NCBI GenBank assembly: GCA_017460915.1
Contig: JAFUAA010000031.1
Location: forward strand, 1-58,090
Direction of reading: 5' to 3'
Origin: Bacteroidales bacterium
GTDB lineage: Bacteria; Bacteroidota; Bacteroidia; Bacteroidales; F082
Length of the DNA stretch: 58,090 nt
The position numbers and the translations under genes are program-made. Positions 19,135-28,816 of the stretch are shown in pieces. Numbering within the stretch: position 1 is the stretch's first letter; every line of letters starts with the position of its first letter. Under the pieces are notes generated by a model. The model made no database searches. It saw nothing but the letters and a program-made list of their open reading frames with translations, and was not told the origin of the DNA.

Positions 19135-20100
19135 CTAAAAAACCCCTTCCTTTAAAACATCATGCAAATGTATGATTCCCAAATATTTGCCATTATCCAC
19201 GACGGGCAATTGGGTGATGCTGTTGGAGCGCATCTTGTGGAGCGCATCAACGACCAAGGCATCCTCGTCTATGGTCTTGGGGTCGGTGGTCATGATTTGC
19301 GATGCCTTCACGTGCTCGATGTCGGGCGTGTTCATCAACATGCGGCGCAAGTCGCCATCGGTAATGATACCCAGCACCTTTTCGCCTTCGCAAACCACGG
19401 TGGCGCCCAGACGCTTATGTGTCATCTCGATGATGACGCGCGTAAGGTTGTCGTCGGGCCCCACTTCGGGACGCTCGTTGCGGACATAAAGGTCCTTCAC
19501 CCGCAGGTAAAGCTGTTTGCCCAGCGCACCGCCCGGATGGAATTTGGCGAAGTCGTCGGTCGAAAATCCGCGACACCTCATTAATATAAGGGCCAGCGCA
19601 TCGCCCATGACGAGTTGCGCCGTGGTGCTGCTCGTCGGGGCCAAACTGCCAGGGATGGCCTCTTCGCCGACGGTCACATCGAGGATGAAATCTGCCTGCG
19701 AAGCCAGATATGATTTGCGGTTGCCGACCATCGCCACGATTTTGTTGCCCCTCAGCTTGATGAGCGGCACCAGCACCTTGATTTCGGGCGTCTCGCCGCT
19801 TTTCGACAAAATGACCACAATATCGCCTTCGTGAACGATGCCCAAATCGCCATGTATGGCATCGGCGGCATGCATGAAAACCGCCGTCGTGCCTGTGGAA
19901 TTCATGGTCGCCACAATCTTTTGGGCGATAATCGCGCTCTTCCCGATGCCCGAAAACACGAGATTTCCTTTGTTTTCAAGCACCAACTCCACCGTTTTTC
20001 GGAAATCGTCATCGATTTTTCGCTTCAACCCAATAATTGCATTCGATTCATTATCAATTATTTGATTGGCCAATTCGATAATTGTGTCATTTTTTTTCAT
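19135..20100 (-). CDS. kdsD: D-arabinose 5-phosphate isomerase (KpsF/GutQ family)
   Basis: It interconverts ribulose 5-phosphate and arabinose 5-phosphate, the first step toward Kdo for LPS inner core. Residues about 35-165 form a SIS sugar isomerase domain (FSGIGKSAIIAQKIVATMNSTG, FMHAADAIHGDLGIV, ILSKSGETPEI). The C-terminal part is a pair of CBS domains (ATVVCEGEKVLGIITDGDLRR and ITQLPVVDNGKYLGIIHLHDVL). The frame is open 100 codons upstream of the chosen ATG at 20100, but that extension has no family resemblance and overlaps the recQ promoter; the 321-residue version has normal length. lptB follows on the same strand. Confidence 0.95.
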   Translation of the reverse strand: MKKNDTIIELANQIIDNESNAIIGLKRKIDDDFRKTVELVLENKGNLVFSGIGKSAIIAQKIVATMNSTGTTAVFMHAADAIHGDLGIVHEGDIVVILSKSGETPEIKVLVPLIKLRGNKIVAMVGNRKSYLASQADFILDVTVGEEAIPGSLAPTSSTTAQLVMGDALALILMRCRGFSTDDFAKFHPGGALGKQLYLRVKDLYVRNERPEVGPDDNLTRVIIEMTHKRLGATVVCEGEKVLGIITDGDLRRMLMNTPDIEHVKASQIMTTDPKTIDEDALVVDALHKMRSNSITQLPVVDNGKYLGIIHLHDVLKEGVF

Positions 20101-20117
20101 TTTTTCTCGAATTTTTC

Positions 20118-20149
20118 TTGCTCCGAATGGTTTAAAAACTATAACTTTG
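20118..20149 (+). promoter_or_regulatory. recQ promoter
   Basis: TTG at 20118-20120 and TAACTTTG at 20142-20149 with 21 bases between them match the phylum consensus. It lies just upstream of the divergent kdsD gene and leaves a leader of about 100 bases before recQ. Confidence 0.6.
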
Positions 20150-20254
20150 TCTTTTGTGACAAGGGGGCAATCGTCCCCAATAAAAAGAACGCTGTTTCTC
20201 AAAAGAGATTGCAAAATAACACAAAATTTCGGACAATACCAAAAGGAGGAAACA

Positions 20255-22462
<2,208 letters not shown>

Positions 22463-22468
22463 TTCATA

Positions 22469-22852
22469 ATGAGGCGTTTCATTGTCATAATCTTAGGTTT
22501 GCTCTTGTTTTCGGCCTGCGGAAACAAGAGCAAAACATTTATGCCAGAGCGACTGCTCACCGAGCAGGAAATGATCGACGTGATGACCGACGTACAAATC
22601 ATTGAAGCAGACATCAACTACCAGAAAACACAGGAACGCGAACACAACGACTCGGTGAAGCCTCGGCCCAAGGATTTCGTCAAAATGTCGAAAGACTATT
22701 ACGGCCAACTCTTTGAGCATTACGGCATTACCGACAGCATCTTCTCGCAGAACATCCGCTATTACACCGAACGGCCCGCCGTGCTGGAAAAAATCATGGA
22801 TTCGGTGGTGCAGCGGCTGACAGCGGAATCCCGAAGGGACGACAGCCCATAG
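22469..22852 (+). CDS. DUF4296 lipoprotein (127 aa)
   Basis: The lipoprotein signal ends LLLFSAC, with the modified cysteine at residue 17. The body (LLTEQEMIDVMTDVQIIEADINY, DYYGQLFEHYGITDSIF, YYTERPAVLEKIMDSVVQRL) matches DUF4296, a small family confined to Bacteroidota whose function is unknown. It begins 6 bases after recQ stops and is almost certainly co-transcribed with it, though a functional link to helicase activity is unlikely given the different compartments. Ends about 44 bases before a transposase gene. Confidence 0.88.
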   Translation: MRRFIVIILGLLLFSACGNKSKTFMPERLLTEQEMIDVMTDVQIIEADINYQKTQEREHNDSVKPRPKDFVKMSKDYYGQLFEHYGITDSIFSQNIRYYTERPAVLEKIMDSVVQRLTAESRRDDSP

Positions 22853-22895
22853 GCAGACGGTGTAAACCTTTGCCGACCAAAAAACAAACAATGAC

Positions 22896-23351
22896 ATGGC
22901 CAGCACATTAGTCCAGCAATACATGCACATCGTGTTTCACACCAAATGCACCGCCATCACCATGCGCGAAGAAGATTTGGAGCGTATTTTCGATTATGTG
23001 GGTGGCGTCATTCGCAACATTGGCGGTGCGTCCATCCAAGTGGGCGGTCGTCCCGACCACATCCACATTCTGGCATCCATGCCCAAGACCATGAGCCTGG
23101 CCGATTTCGTTCGCGCCATCAAGTCCAACAGCAGCAAATGGATGAAAACATTGGATTCGTATTACGAGCCGTTCATGTGGCAAGAAGGCTATGGTGCGTT
23201 CAGCGTCAGTGCATCGGTGTTGGACAACACCGCCAAATACATCAAAAACCAGAAGGCGCGTCACCGCGACCAGACATTCGTTGATGAATACAAACAATTC
23301 TTGGATGCATACCATGTGGAATATGACGAACGGTATGCGTTTGGGGATTGA
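22896..23351 (+). CDS. REP-associated / IS200-type Y1 transposase (151 aa)
   Basis: This is a single-strand DNA transposase of the Y1_Tnp family. The HUH metal-binding motif appears as PDHIHIL (about residue 47), and a candidate catalytic tyrosine lies in AKYIKNQKARH near residue 122. The length matches the short IS200-like proteins called RAYTs. No IS605-type tnpB is present. Directly downstream (23357-23522) are three palindromic REP-like units, the expected substrate of a RAYT. The gene appears intact. It sits between the recQ operon and a convergent lipoprotein gene, a typical intergenic landing place for such elements. Confidence 0.9.
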   Translation: MASTLVQQYMHIVFHTKCTAITMREEDLERIFDYVGGVIRNIGGASIQVGGRPDHIHILASMPKTMSLADFVRAIKSNSSKWMKTLDSYYEPFMWQEGYGAFSVSASVLDNTAKYIKNQKARHRDQTFVDEYKQFLDAYHVEYDERYAFGD

Positions 23352-23356
23352 TTCTA

Positions 23357-23522
23357 TCACCCCTTCAGGGTTCATTTAAATTTTTCCGTTTTTCCCATCG
23401 GCAGGGGTTCACACCACCTGCTGCAAAGCTGTCACCCCTTCGGGGTTCCGTTTGTTCCGTTTTCCATTTCGGCAGGGGTTCATACCACCTGCCTACGACG
23501 CTGTCACCCCTTCGGGGTTCCG
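23357..23522. repeat. Three REP-like palindromic units next to the transposase
   Basis: The unit TCACCCCTTCGGGGTTCCG occurs in full at 23431-23450 and 23503-23522 (identical over 20 bases, 72 bp apart) and in a variant at 23357-23373. Between them, a second imperfect palindrome CGGCAGGGGTTCA with CCACCTGC occurs at 23399-23422 and 23470-23493. The array is thus about two and a half units of 72-75 bp, alternating two hairpins, like a BIME. It ends at the stop codon of the convergent lipoprotein gene and may also act as its terminator. Confidence 0.85.
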
Positions 23523-24584
23523 TTATTTCCGCAATTCCGCCGCAATCAAGTCATTCAGTTTCTTGGCGGCATCCAGCAGCATGCTCTCGTCGGTGGGGAC
23601 GGGCACGGGCTGGCTGTTCAAGCGGCTCAAGGTCTCGGCGGAGCAGGCCTCGCGGTCGCCCTTGATGGTGGTGTAGTCGTTCTTGAAGGTGGAGGTCACT
23701 TCGAAAGGGACGGAATACATTTCACTATATAGGCTACAACTTGAGCAGAAGCAAATGATGCTTCCCTTTACCGTCACGCTTTTGTTTTGCGAATGGTCGG
23801 TTACCTCAACGGTCTTGCCACCATTGGTTTCCTTGAAAGTCACCTCGTCAAGTTTAACAGGGGAAATCTTCACCTCCTCTACCTCAGAAGCCACAGTGTA
23901 CATATAGAAGAGTTTTCTATCTCTTTCCGTATGGAACTCGTTATAAGTGGGTAATTCTCCTTCATCGAAAGCAAGTACTGTTGGCTTAAACTCCTGTGGC
24001 AGATTATAATCGCTCGAATTGCCATAGCCAAGCATCACCGCATCGCCAAAACAGAGAAAGGTTCGCATCAAATATCGCGGGATATTAGGATTATTCTTAT
24101 TGGTCCTGGCCAATTGTGCTAAATATTTGTTGGCCTCTAGTCCATCTTCTTTCGTTCCAGAGGCAAGCAATTGCTCGATTTTCGCCACCAAAAAACTCTC
24201 CGCCTTGTTGCGGGCAGCCATCATGTCGTCGTCAAGGTCAAGCGGCACATAATTCATCCCTTGCTTAACCTTCTTCGGGAAGCAGGCCAAAGCCTCGTTG
24301 CGGCCTTTCATGCTGCAATAACGCTGGTAGATTTCGGGCCAAGCATCGGGTTGCCCCGTGGCTTTCAGGGCTTGGATGCGCTCGTGGTCGGCTTGGTTGG
24401 CCTTGTGGTAGGAGGCCGCCACATAATTGATGTGCTTCGCGTTCATGTCGCCAGCACAAATGTCGGGCGCAACACGCTGAATCACTTCGTCGTACTGTTG
24501 GGCTTCATAGAGTTTCTTGGTCGTGTTGCAGGCGGTGAGCATCGCGCCGAGCAACAAAGCGGGAATCAGTCGGAGGTATTTCAT
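23523..24584 (-). CDS. Lipoprotein of unknown function (353 aa)
   Basis: The signal MKYLRLIPALLLGAMLTAC marks a lipoprotein with the cysteine at residue 19. The first part (KKLYEAQQYDEVIQRVAPDIC, HINYVAASYHKANQADHERIQAL) has the helical rhythm of tetratricopeptide-like repeats, as in outer-membrane assembly lipoproteins, but the match is loose. The C-terminal part is beta-rich with an unusual cluster of cysteines (ICFCSSCSLYSE). No family is recognised with confidence. It is transcribed alone on the minus strand and converges on the transposase and REP array. Confidence 0.75.
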   Translation of the reverse strand: MKYLRLIPALLLGAMLTACNTTKKLYEAQQYDEVIQRVAPDICAGDMNAKHINYVAASYHKANQADHERIQALKATGQPDAWPEIYQRYCSMKGRNEALACFPKKVKQGMNYVPLDLDDDMMAARNKAESFLVAKIEQLLASGTKEDGLEANKYLAQLARTNKNNPNIPRYLMRTFLCFGDAVMLGYGNSSDYNLPQEFKPTVLAFDEGELPTYNEFHTERDRKLFYMYTVASEVEEVKISPVKLDEVTFKETNGGKTVEVTDHSQNKSVTVKGSIICFCSSCSLYSEMYSVPFEVTSTFKNDYTTIKGDREACSAETLSRLNSQPVPVPTDESMLLDAAKKLNDLIAAELRK

Positions 24585-24610
24585 TGGTTTTTCAATTGAA
24601 TTCGATTTTT

Positions 24611-24655
24611 GACACGAGACTCGGGACTTCGGGACACAGACTCGCGTCTCGTGTC
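24611..24655. repeat. Inverted repeat upstream of the polyprenyl synthase gene
   Basis: GACACGAGAC at 24611-24620 pairs perfectly with GTCTCGTGTC at 24646-24655, and the stretch between and after contains further CTCGCG/CTCGGGAC echoes. It lies between two divergent genes. No run of T follows, so it is more likely a small dispersed repeat than a terminator. Confidence 0.5.
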
Positions 24656-24699
24656 TCGCGGTCTCGCGTCCATTAAAAAACTACAAATTTCGCTCCAAA

Positions 24700-24731
24700 T
24701 TGTCCGATTTGGCCGAAAATCTTTACTTTTG
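24700..24731 (+). promoter_or_regulatory. Promoter of the polyprenyl synthase gene
   Basis: TTG at 24700-24702 and TACTTTTG at 24724-24731, 21 bases apart, fit the phylum consensus and are about 20 bases upstream of the ATG at 24751. Confidence 0.6.
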
Positions 24732-24750
24732 TGCATCAATTCCGAACTAA

Positions 24751-25722
24751 ATGGAAAAAATCAAGCAACTGCAACAAGCTTTCGCCGACTTCATGGCGAA
24801 ACACGACTTCGGCGGCCAGCCCACCGAGTTATACGATCCCATCGCCTACACCATCCTGCAAAGCGGCAAGCGCCTGCGCCCGATGCTCTGCCTTTTGGCC
24901 AACGACATGCTGGGCGGCGACGAGCAGGAAGTCCTTTGGCCCGCCTTGGCCTTGGAGACGTTCCACAACTTCACCCTCATCCACGACGACATCATGGACA
25001 AGGCCCCGCTGCGGCGCGGCAAACCGACCGTCTACCAAAAGTGGAACTCCGACATTGCCATCCTCTCCGGCGACGCGATGTTGGCGATGGCCTTCCAATT
25101 CGCCTTGAAGCCGAAGAAAGGCGCCGAACTGGGAAAACAATTAGCCAAGGTGGCCATCGAGATTTGCGAAGGCCAACAAATGGATCTCAACTTCGAGACG
25201 CAAAAGGAAGTCTCGATTGAGGATTATCTGGAGATGATTCGCCTGAAAACGGCCGTCCTTTTGGCTACGGCCTTGCAGATGGGTGCCTCTGTGGCAGGTG
25301 GCAATGAAGCTGACATTCTGCGACTTTACGACTTCGGCATCAACCTCGGGATGAGTTTCCAGCTGCAGGACGACATCCTCGACCTCTACAGCGACGTGGA
25401 AGTCTTCGGGAAAAAACACGGCGGCGACATTGCCGACAACAAGAAAACCTATCTTTATCTGAAAGCCCTCGAACTGGCCTCTGACCGCGACCGCAAACGC
25501 CTTGAACAGCTCTTCACGCTCCGCATGGACCACGACGAAGAAGAGAAAATCGAAGAGGTGAAAGACATTTACGACCGGCTGCATATCAAAGAGGTGGTCG
25601 AGCAAGTCATTGCCGACTACGACCGCAAGGCCTTCGCCGCACTTGAATCCATCAGTTTGCCAGAAGAGCGTAAACAACATTTACGAGCCTACGCCGAATT
25701 GCTTTCAGGCAGAAATAAATAA
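24751..25722 (+). CDS. Polyprenyl (isoprenoid) diphosphate synthase (323 aa)
   Basis: This cytoplasmic trans-prenyltransferase condenses isopentenyl diphosphate with an allylic diphosphate to make precursors of quinones or other isoprenoids. The two aspartate-rich motifs are present: LIHDDIMD at about residue 74 and LQDDILD near residue 208. RLRPMLCLL and the RRGKPTVY segment are also conserved. Chain length (farnesyl, geranylgeranyl or longer) cannot be decided by eye. It is a single gene with its own promoter and is closed by the hairpin at 25726-25757. Confidence 0.93.
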   Translation: MEKIKQLQQAFADFMAKHDFGGQPTELYDPIAYTILQSGKRLRPMLCLLANDMLGGDEQEVLWPALALETFHNFTLIHDDIMDKAPLRRGKPTVYQKWNSDIAILSGDAMLAMAFQFALKPKKGAELGKQLAKVAIEICEGQQMDLNFETQKEVSIEDYLEMIRLKTAVLLATALQMGASVAGGNEADILRLYDFGINLGMSFQLQDDILDLYSDVEVFGKKHGGDIADNKKTYLYLKALELASDRDRKRLEQLFTLRMDHDEEEKIEEVKDIYDRLHIKEVVEQVIADYDRKAFAALESISLPEERKQHLRAYAELLSGRNK

Positions 25723-25725
25723 ACG

Positions 25726-25757
25726 AAGAGGAGACCTCCAAGCGGAAGTCTCCTCTT
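25726..25757. terminator. Hairpin terminator between convergent genes
   Basis: AAGAGGAGAC (25726-25735) pairs with GTCTCCTCTT (25748-25757) around a 12-base loop. It follows the polyprenyl synthase stop codon immediately and lies just after the end of the convergent gene at 25780, so it can serve both. Confidence 0.7.
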
Positions 25758-25779
25758 AAGCTCACAACCAAGACAACGG

Positions 25780-26175
25780 TTACTTTTCCGTTTCGACGGC
25801 TTTCGCCGTGCGTGCCTTTTCGTCTCTTTGGCGAGTAGGCTTTTTGCCATCGAGTTTTTTCACTTTCTTTCCTTCAACGCTGACCCTCTTCGCATCGCGT
25901 TCCTTCGTTTGGACACTAAACTTCTTTTCGCCTGCATCGGCTTTTTTGTTGGCGCAGCAGTCGTCTGTTTTCTTTTCGGTAGTGCCTGCCTTATTGGCGC
26001 AGCAATCGTCTTTCTTCACGACTTTCGACTCGGTTGAAGCGGCCGCTTCGGCTTTCTTTTCCACCTTCTTTTCAGTGGTAGGTTTCTTCACAGGATTTTG
26101 AGCATCAACGCTTTGGACGCTCATGGCACTCACGGCGAAAAATGCCAGGACACCAAATAAGATTGACTTTTTCAT
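25780..26175 (-). CDS. Small exported Lys-rich protein with two DDCCANK motifs (131 aa)
   Basis: The signal peptide covers about residues 1-25 (cleavage near VDAQ). The mature chain is almost entirely Lys, Glu, Ala, Thr and Asp, so probably disordered, and contains two copies of a short motif, KKDDCCANKAG and KTDDCCANKKA, 17 residues apart. Adjacent cysteines next to acidic residues could bind a metal or form disulfides, but no family is recognised. It lies downstream of queA on the same strand with a 70-base gap. A real gene is likely because of the good signal peptide and start. Confidence 0.65.
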   Translation of the reverse strand: MKKSILFGVLAFFAVSAMSVQSVDAQNPVKKPTTEKKVEKKAEAAASTESKVVKKDDCCANKAGTTEKKTDDCCANKKADAGEKKFSVQTKERDAKRVSVEGKKVKKLDGKKPTRQRDEKARTAKAVETEK

Positions 26176-26245
26176 TGTAGATAGATTTAGTTTTTATTGA
26201 TAATGATGTTACGAGTTTGTGGTATAACAAAAACCGTTCCAAAAC

Positions 26246-27460
26246 TCAAGGCAAGAAAAGGCAACTGTCGCCGTAACTCAGAAAACGGAAGTCATGGTCG
26301 AGGGCGAAACGGTAACAATCCTTCCAACGCTCGCCGATGAGGGCCGAAACCAAGAGCAAAAGCGTGCTTTTCGGTTGATGGAAATTGGTAATCAAGCCCG
26401 TGACGACACGCATCTTGTAACTTGGCGCAATCATCAAGGCGGTGGAGGCCTCGAGACGTGTCAGGCCGTGGCGTTCCAGATAATTCAACACAAGTTGCAA
26501 AGCCTTGGTGGTCGAAAGTGGTTTATGGTCTTCATAAGGGAACCATTGTTCGACATGCAACGGGCGCATGTCCATCCCTTGTTCGTGAAGCATCAAGCCT
26601 ATCCAATAGAGGCTTTCCAAGGTGCGCGTACTCGTCGTTCCCACGGGGACGACAGGTTTCCCATTCCATCGAACCAAATTCTGAATCAACGACTTGCGAA
26701 TGATTATCGTTTCAGAATGCATGGCGTGTTCGCCAATGGTCTCGGTCGAGACGGGCTTGAAAGTACCTGCCCCCACATGAAGCGTCACCTCGTCGAATGA
26801 GAAACCCTTCTCGCGCAAGGCAGCGATGAGCGGCTGCGTGAAATGCAGTCCCGCCGTGGGTGCTGCCACCGAGCCGTTGTAACGCGCGAAGACGGTTTGG
26901 TAACGGTCGCGGTCGTCGGGCTCGGCGTCGCGATGCAGGTAGGGCGGCAACGGAATTTCGCCAGCGGCCTCCAAAACCGAGGCAAACGGAAGATGTTCAG
27001 GCGTCCACGAAAACTCGATTTCTGCATATTGGACGTTTTGGCTGATGCGTTCTGCACACAAAACCACTTTCTCATCACCTATCTTCAATTCCATCGAAAG
27101 CGCCCCTTCTTTCCATCGCTTCGCGTTGCCTATCAAGCACTTCCAGCGCACTGGAGAAGTTGCCGAAAAAGCTACCTGATAATCCTTTTCAGGTTCAAGG
27201 CAAAACACTTCGATGCGGGGCCCCGTGGTCTTGTGGAACTGCAAACGCGCCCTGATGACCTTGGTCTCATTGAAAACCAACAAGGTGTCCTTGGGCAAGA
27301 AATCGCCAATATGCTTGAACTGCGAAGCATCTATCTGATTGTGTTTCAACACTAAAAGCTGCGAAGCATCGCGCTCAGACAAAGGGTATTTGGCAATGCG
27401 TTCCTCGGGCAAAGGATAGTCGTAAGCCTCAATATTGATGTCCTTAACTGCGCTCATCAT
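26246..27460 (-). CDS. queA: S-adenosylmethionine:tRNA ribosyltransferase-isomerase (404 aa)
   Basis: QueA transfers and rearranges the ribosyl part of SAM onto preQ1 in tRNA to form epoxyqueuosine at the wobble position. The conserved N-terminus (YPLPEERIAKYPL, LLVFNETKVIRARLQFHK), the central TAGLHFT, VTLHVGAGTFKPV, the VPVGTTSTRTLES segment and NFHQPKSTLLLLVSALIG are all seen. It is somewhat longer than the classic enzyme, as in a variant found in Bacteroidota. The frame is open to 27745, but the start at 27460 is chosen because a minus-strand -7 box (27480-27473) lies just upstream and the extra residues have no match. Confidence 0.95.
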   Translation of the reverse strand: MMSAVKDINIEAYDYPLPEERIAKYPLSERDASQLLVLKHNQIDASQFKHIGDFLPKDTLLVFNETKVIRARLQFHKTTGPRIEVFCLEPEKDYQVAFSATSPVRWKCLIGNAKRWKEGALSMELKIGDEKVVLCAERISQNVQYAEIEFSWTPEHLPFASVLEAAGEIPLPPYLHRDAEPDDRDRYQTVFARYNGSVAAPTAGLHFTQPLIAALREKGFSFDEVTLHVGAGTFKPVSTETIGEHAMHSETIIIRKSLIQNLVRWNGKPVVPVGTTSTRTLESLYWIGLMLHEQGMDMRPLHVEQWFPYEDHKPLSTTKALQLVLNYLERHGLTRLEASTALMIAPSYKMRVVTGLITNFHQPKSTLLLLVSALIGERWKDCYRFALDHDFRFLSYGDSCLFLP

Positions 27461-27472
27461 TGAAATTTTCGG

Positions 27473-27501
27473 CAAAGGTAGCGAAATATTCTCTATTTTT
27501 G
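27473..27501. promoter_or_regulatory. Back-to-back promoters for queA and gtrA
   Basis: A minus-strand TACCTTTG at 27480-27473 and a plus-strand TATTTTTG at 27494-27501 lie within 30 bp. The gtrA ATG at 27506 is only five bases after its -7 box and the queA ATG is about 12 bases after its own, so both messages would have almost no leader. No good -33 element is seen for gtrA. Confidence 0.5.
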
Positions 27502-27505
27502 CGAC

Positions 27506-27925
27506 ATGAAAGCTGCACAAGCCATATTGCTGAAAATAGCGCTGAACCGCGAGTTCCTGATGAAGTTCCTGAAATTCGGCGTGGTAGGCTTTTCGGGCGT
27601 GTTGGTCAACTTTGGCGTGACCTACGTTTGCAAGGAATGGCTCAGATGGAACAAATACCTGAGCAACATCTTGGGCTTCATCTTTGCCGCTACCACCAAC
27701 TACCTCCTCAACCGCATCTGGACCTTCCAAAGCACCAATCCTCAAATCGGGGCGGAATACGCCAAGTATTTCGTCGTCTCGCTCATCGGCTTGGGTATCG
27801 ACACGCTGACGGTCTACCTGCTCAACGGCAAACTGAAATGGAACTTCTACCTCAGCAAGGTGTTTGCCGTGGGCGCCTCAACGTTGTGGAATTTCTTTGG
27901 CAACTTGCTGTTTACTTTCGCTTAA
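27506..27925 (+). CDS. GtrA-family membrane protein (139 aa)
   Basis: GtrA-like proteins are small four-helix membrane proteins thought to flip or handle polyprenyl-linked sugars in cell-surface polysaccharide synthesis. The signature KFLKFGVVGFSGVLVNFGVTYV, the NYLLNRIWTFQ segment after helix 2 and the final NFFGNLLFTFA are typical, and the length is normal. The start sits directly after a TATTTTTG box, so the mRNA may be nearly leaderless. It stands alone between queA (divergent) and a convergent HsdR_N-type gene, so its sugar pathway is not shown by context. Confidence 0.92.
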   Translation: MKAAQAILLKIALNREFLMKFLKFGVVGFSGVLVNFGVTYVCKEWLRWNKYLSNILGFIFAATTNYLLNRIWTFQSTNPQIGAEYAKYFVVSLIGLGIDTLTVYLLNGKLKWNFYLSKVFAVGASTLWNFFGNLLFTFA

Positions 27926-27936
27926 ATCAAGATTTT

Positions 27937-28377
27937 TCAGTCTCTCATCGCATTGTAGTCGGGCAAATGGTCCATTGCGACGAGGATGGATTTTTCGGTT
28001 TTGAAACAACAAATGGTTGCGCCATTGGTCAGTAGCAAAAACTTAGGTTGCAGGACCGAATGATAGCGCAGCGCCTGCTCAAGCACCGCCTGACTGAGCG
28101 TCACCGTCGGAGCCTTGCATTCCACGATCATCAGCGGCTTGCCTTCGGCATCGAACACCACGGCATCGGCACGTTTGTCCAAACCATTCACCTTGATGGA
28201 ATACTCAACCGCCAACCGGCCCGAAGGCACACTGAGATGTTCCACCAGCAAGAACAAGGTCTTTTGCCGCACCTCCTCCTCGGGTGTAAGCACTACATAG
28301 CGGCGGCGCAAAGGGTCAAACACGCACCTCTTGCCTTCGTGCTCCTCCGTTTTGAACCATTGCAGGATGTTTTCCAT
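27937..28377 (-). CDS. Orphan type I restriction HsdR N-terminal-like protein (146 aa)
   Basis: It matches the HSDR_N_2 nuclease-like domain: PEEEVRQKTLFLLVEHL, DKRADAVVFDAEGKPLMIVECKAP, and QALRYHSVLQPKFLLLTNG. The D...ExK arrangement (RADAVVF, VECKAP) is that of a PD-(D/E)XK nuclease. There is no helicase part and no hsdM or hsdS nearby, so it is a stand-alone domain; such orphans are common in Bacteroidota genomes and their function is unknown. The start at 28377 is preferred because an upstream ATG at 28404 falls inside the minus-strand -7 box (28409-28402). Confidence 0.88.
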   Translation of the reverse strand: MENILQWFKTEEHEGKRCVFDPLRRRYVVLTPEEEVRQKTLFLLVEHLSVPSGRLAVEYSIKVNGLDKRADAVVFDAEGKPLMIVECKAPTVTLSQAVLEQALRYHSVLQPKFLLLTNGATICCFKTEKSILVAMDHLPDYNAMRD

Positions 28378-28401
28378 GAGAATCCTTCGTTTTTGAGCTG
28401 A

Positions 28402-28425
28402 CAAAGATAAAAAATCTTACCTTTG
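28402..28425. promoter_or_regulatory. Back-to-back promoters for the HsdR_N and lipocalin-like genes
   Basis: A minus-strand TATCTTTG at 28409-28402 and a plus-strand TACCTTTG at 28418-28425 are only 8 bp apart, so the two polymerases would compete for the same DNA. The plus-strand gene starts at 28442, about 16 bases after its box. Confidence 0.6.
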
Positions 28426-28441
28426 CGTCAAATTACAAGCC

Positions 28442-28813
28442 ATGAAAAAACGATCTTTCCTTCTATTTGGCCTCGCCTTGAGCTTGACTTTCTGCCATGA
28501 TGAGGCTTCGGATTCCATTATCGGCACATGGCAAACCGACAAAGTGAACGTGCAGTTCGACGAGCAACGCAACACCCCTGCCTTGGTGAAGCAAATCGGC
28601 GAGATGGAAAAACAGAACAGCATCGTTGTCAGCGCAGATTCCACATTGACTTTCAACGGTTTGTATGGGGGAACAAATGGGCGTCTGCATCTCACTAAGG
28701 AGGGAACGATGCTCGTTGACGGGGTTACATTCGGGCAATGGAAAGAAGGGCAAATCGTCACGCAGACGGATTCGCCCTTGGGAAAAGTCGTGGTGACTTA
28801 CCGCAAAAAGTAA
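28442..28813 (+). CDS. Small lipocalin-like exported protein (123 aa)
   Basis: The signal (KKRSFLLFGLALSLTFC) is followed by IIGTWQTDKVNVQF, the opening typical of lipocalin-like beta-barrels, and a beta-rich body (SIVVSADSTLTFNGLYGG, KEGTMLVDGVTFGQW, GKVVVTYRKK). A cysteine follows the signal, but Phe at the -1 position makes a poor lipobox, so it may be a lipoprotein or simply secreted. The ligand is unknown. It ends 3 bases before the end of the convergent DUF4837 gene. Confidence 0.75.
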   Translation: MKKRSFLLFGLALSLTFCHDEASDSIIGTWQTDKVNVQFDEQRNTPALVKQIGEMEKQNSIVVSADSTLTFNGLYGGTNGRLHLTKEGTMLVDGVTFGQWKEGQIVTQTDSPLGKVVVTYRKK

Positions 28814-28816
28814 GAC

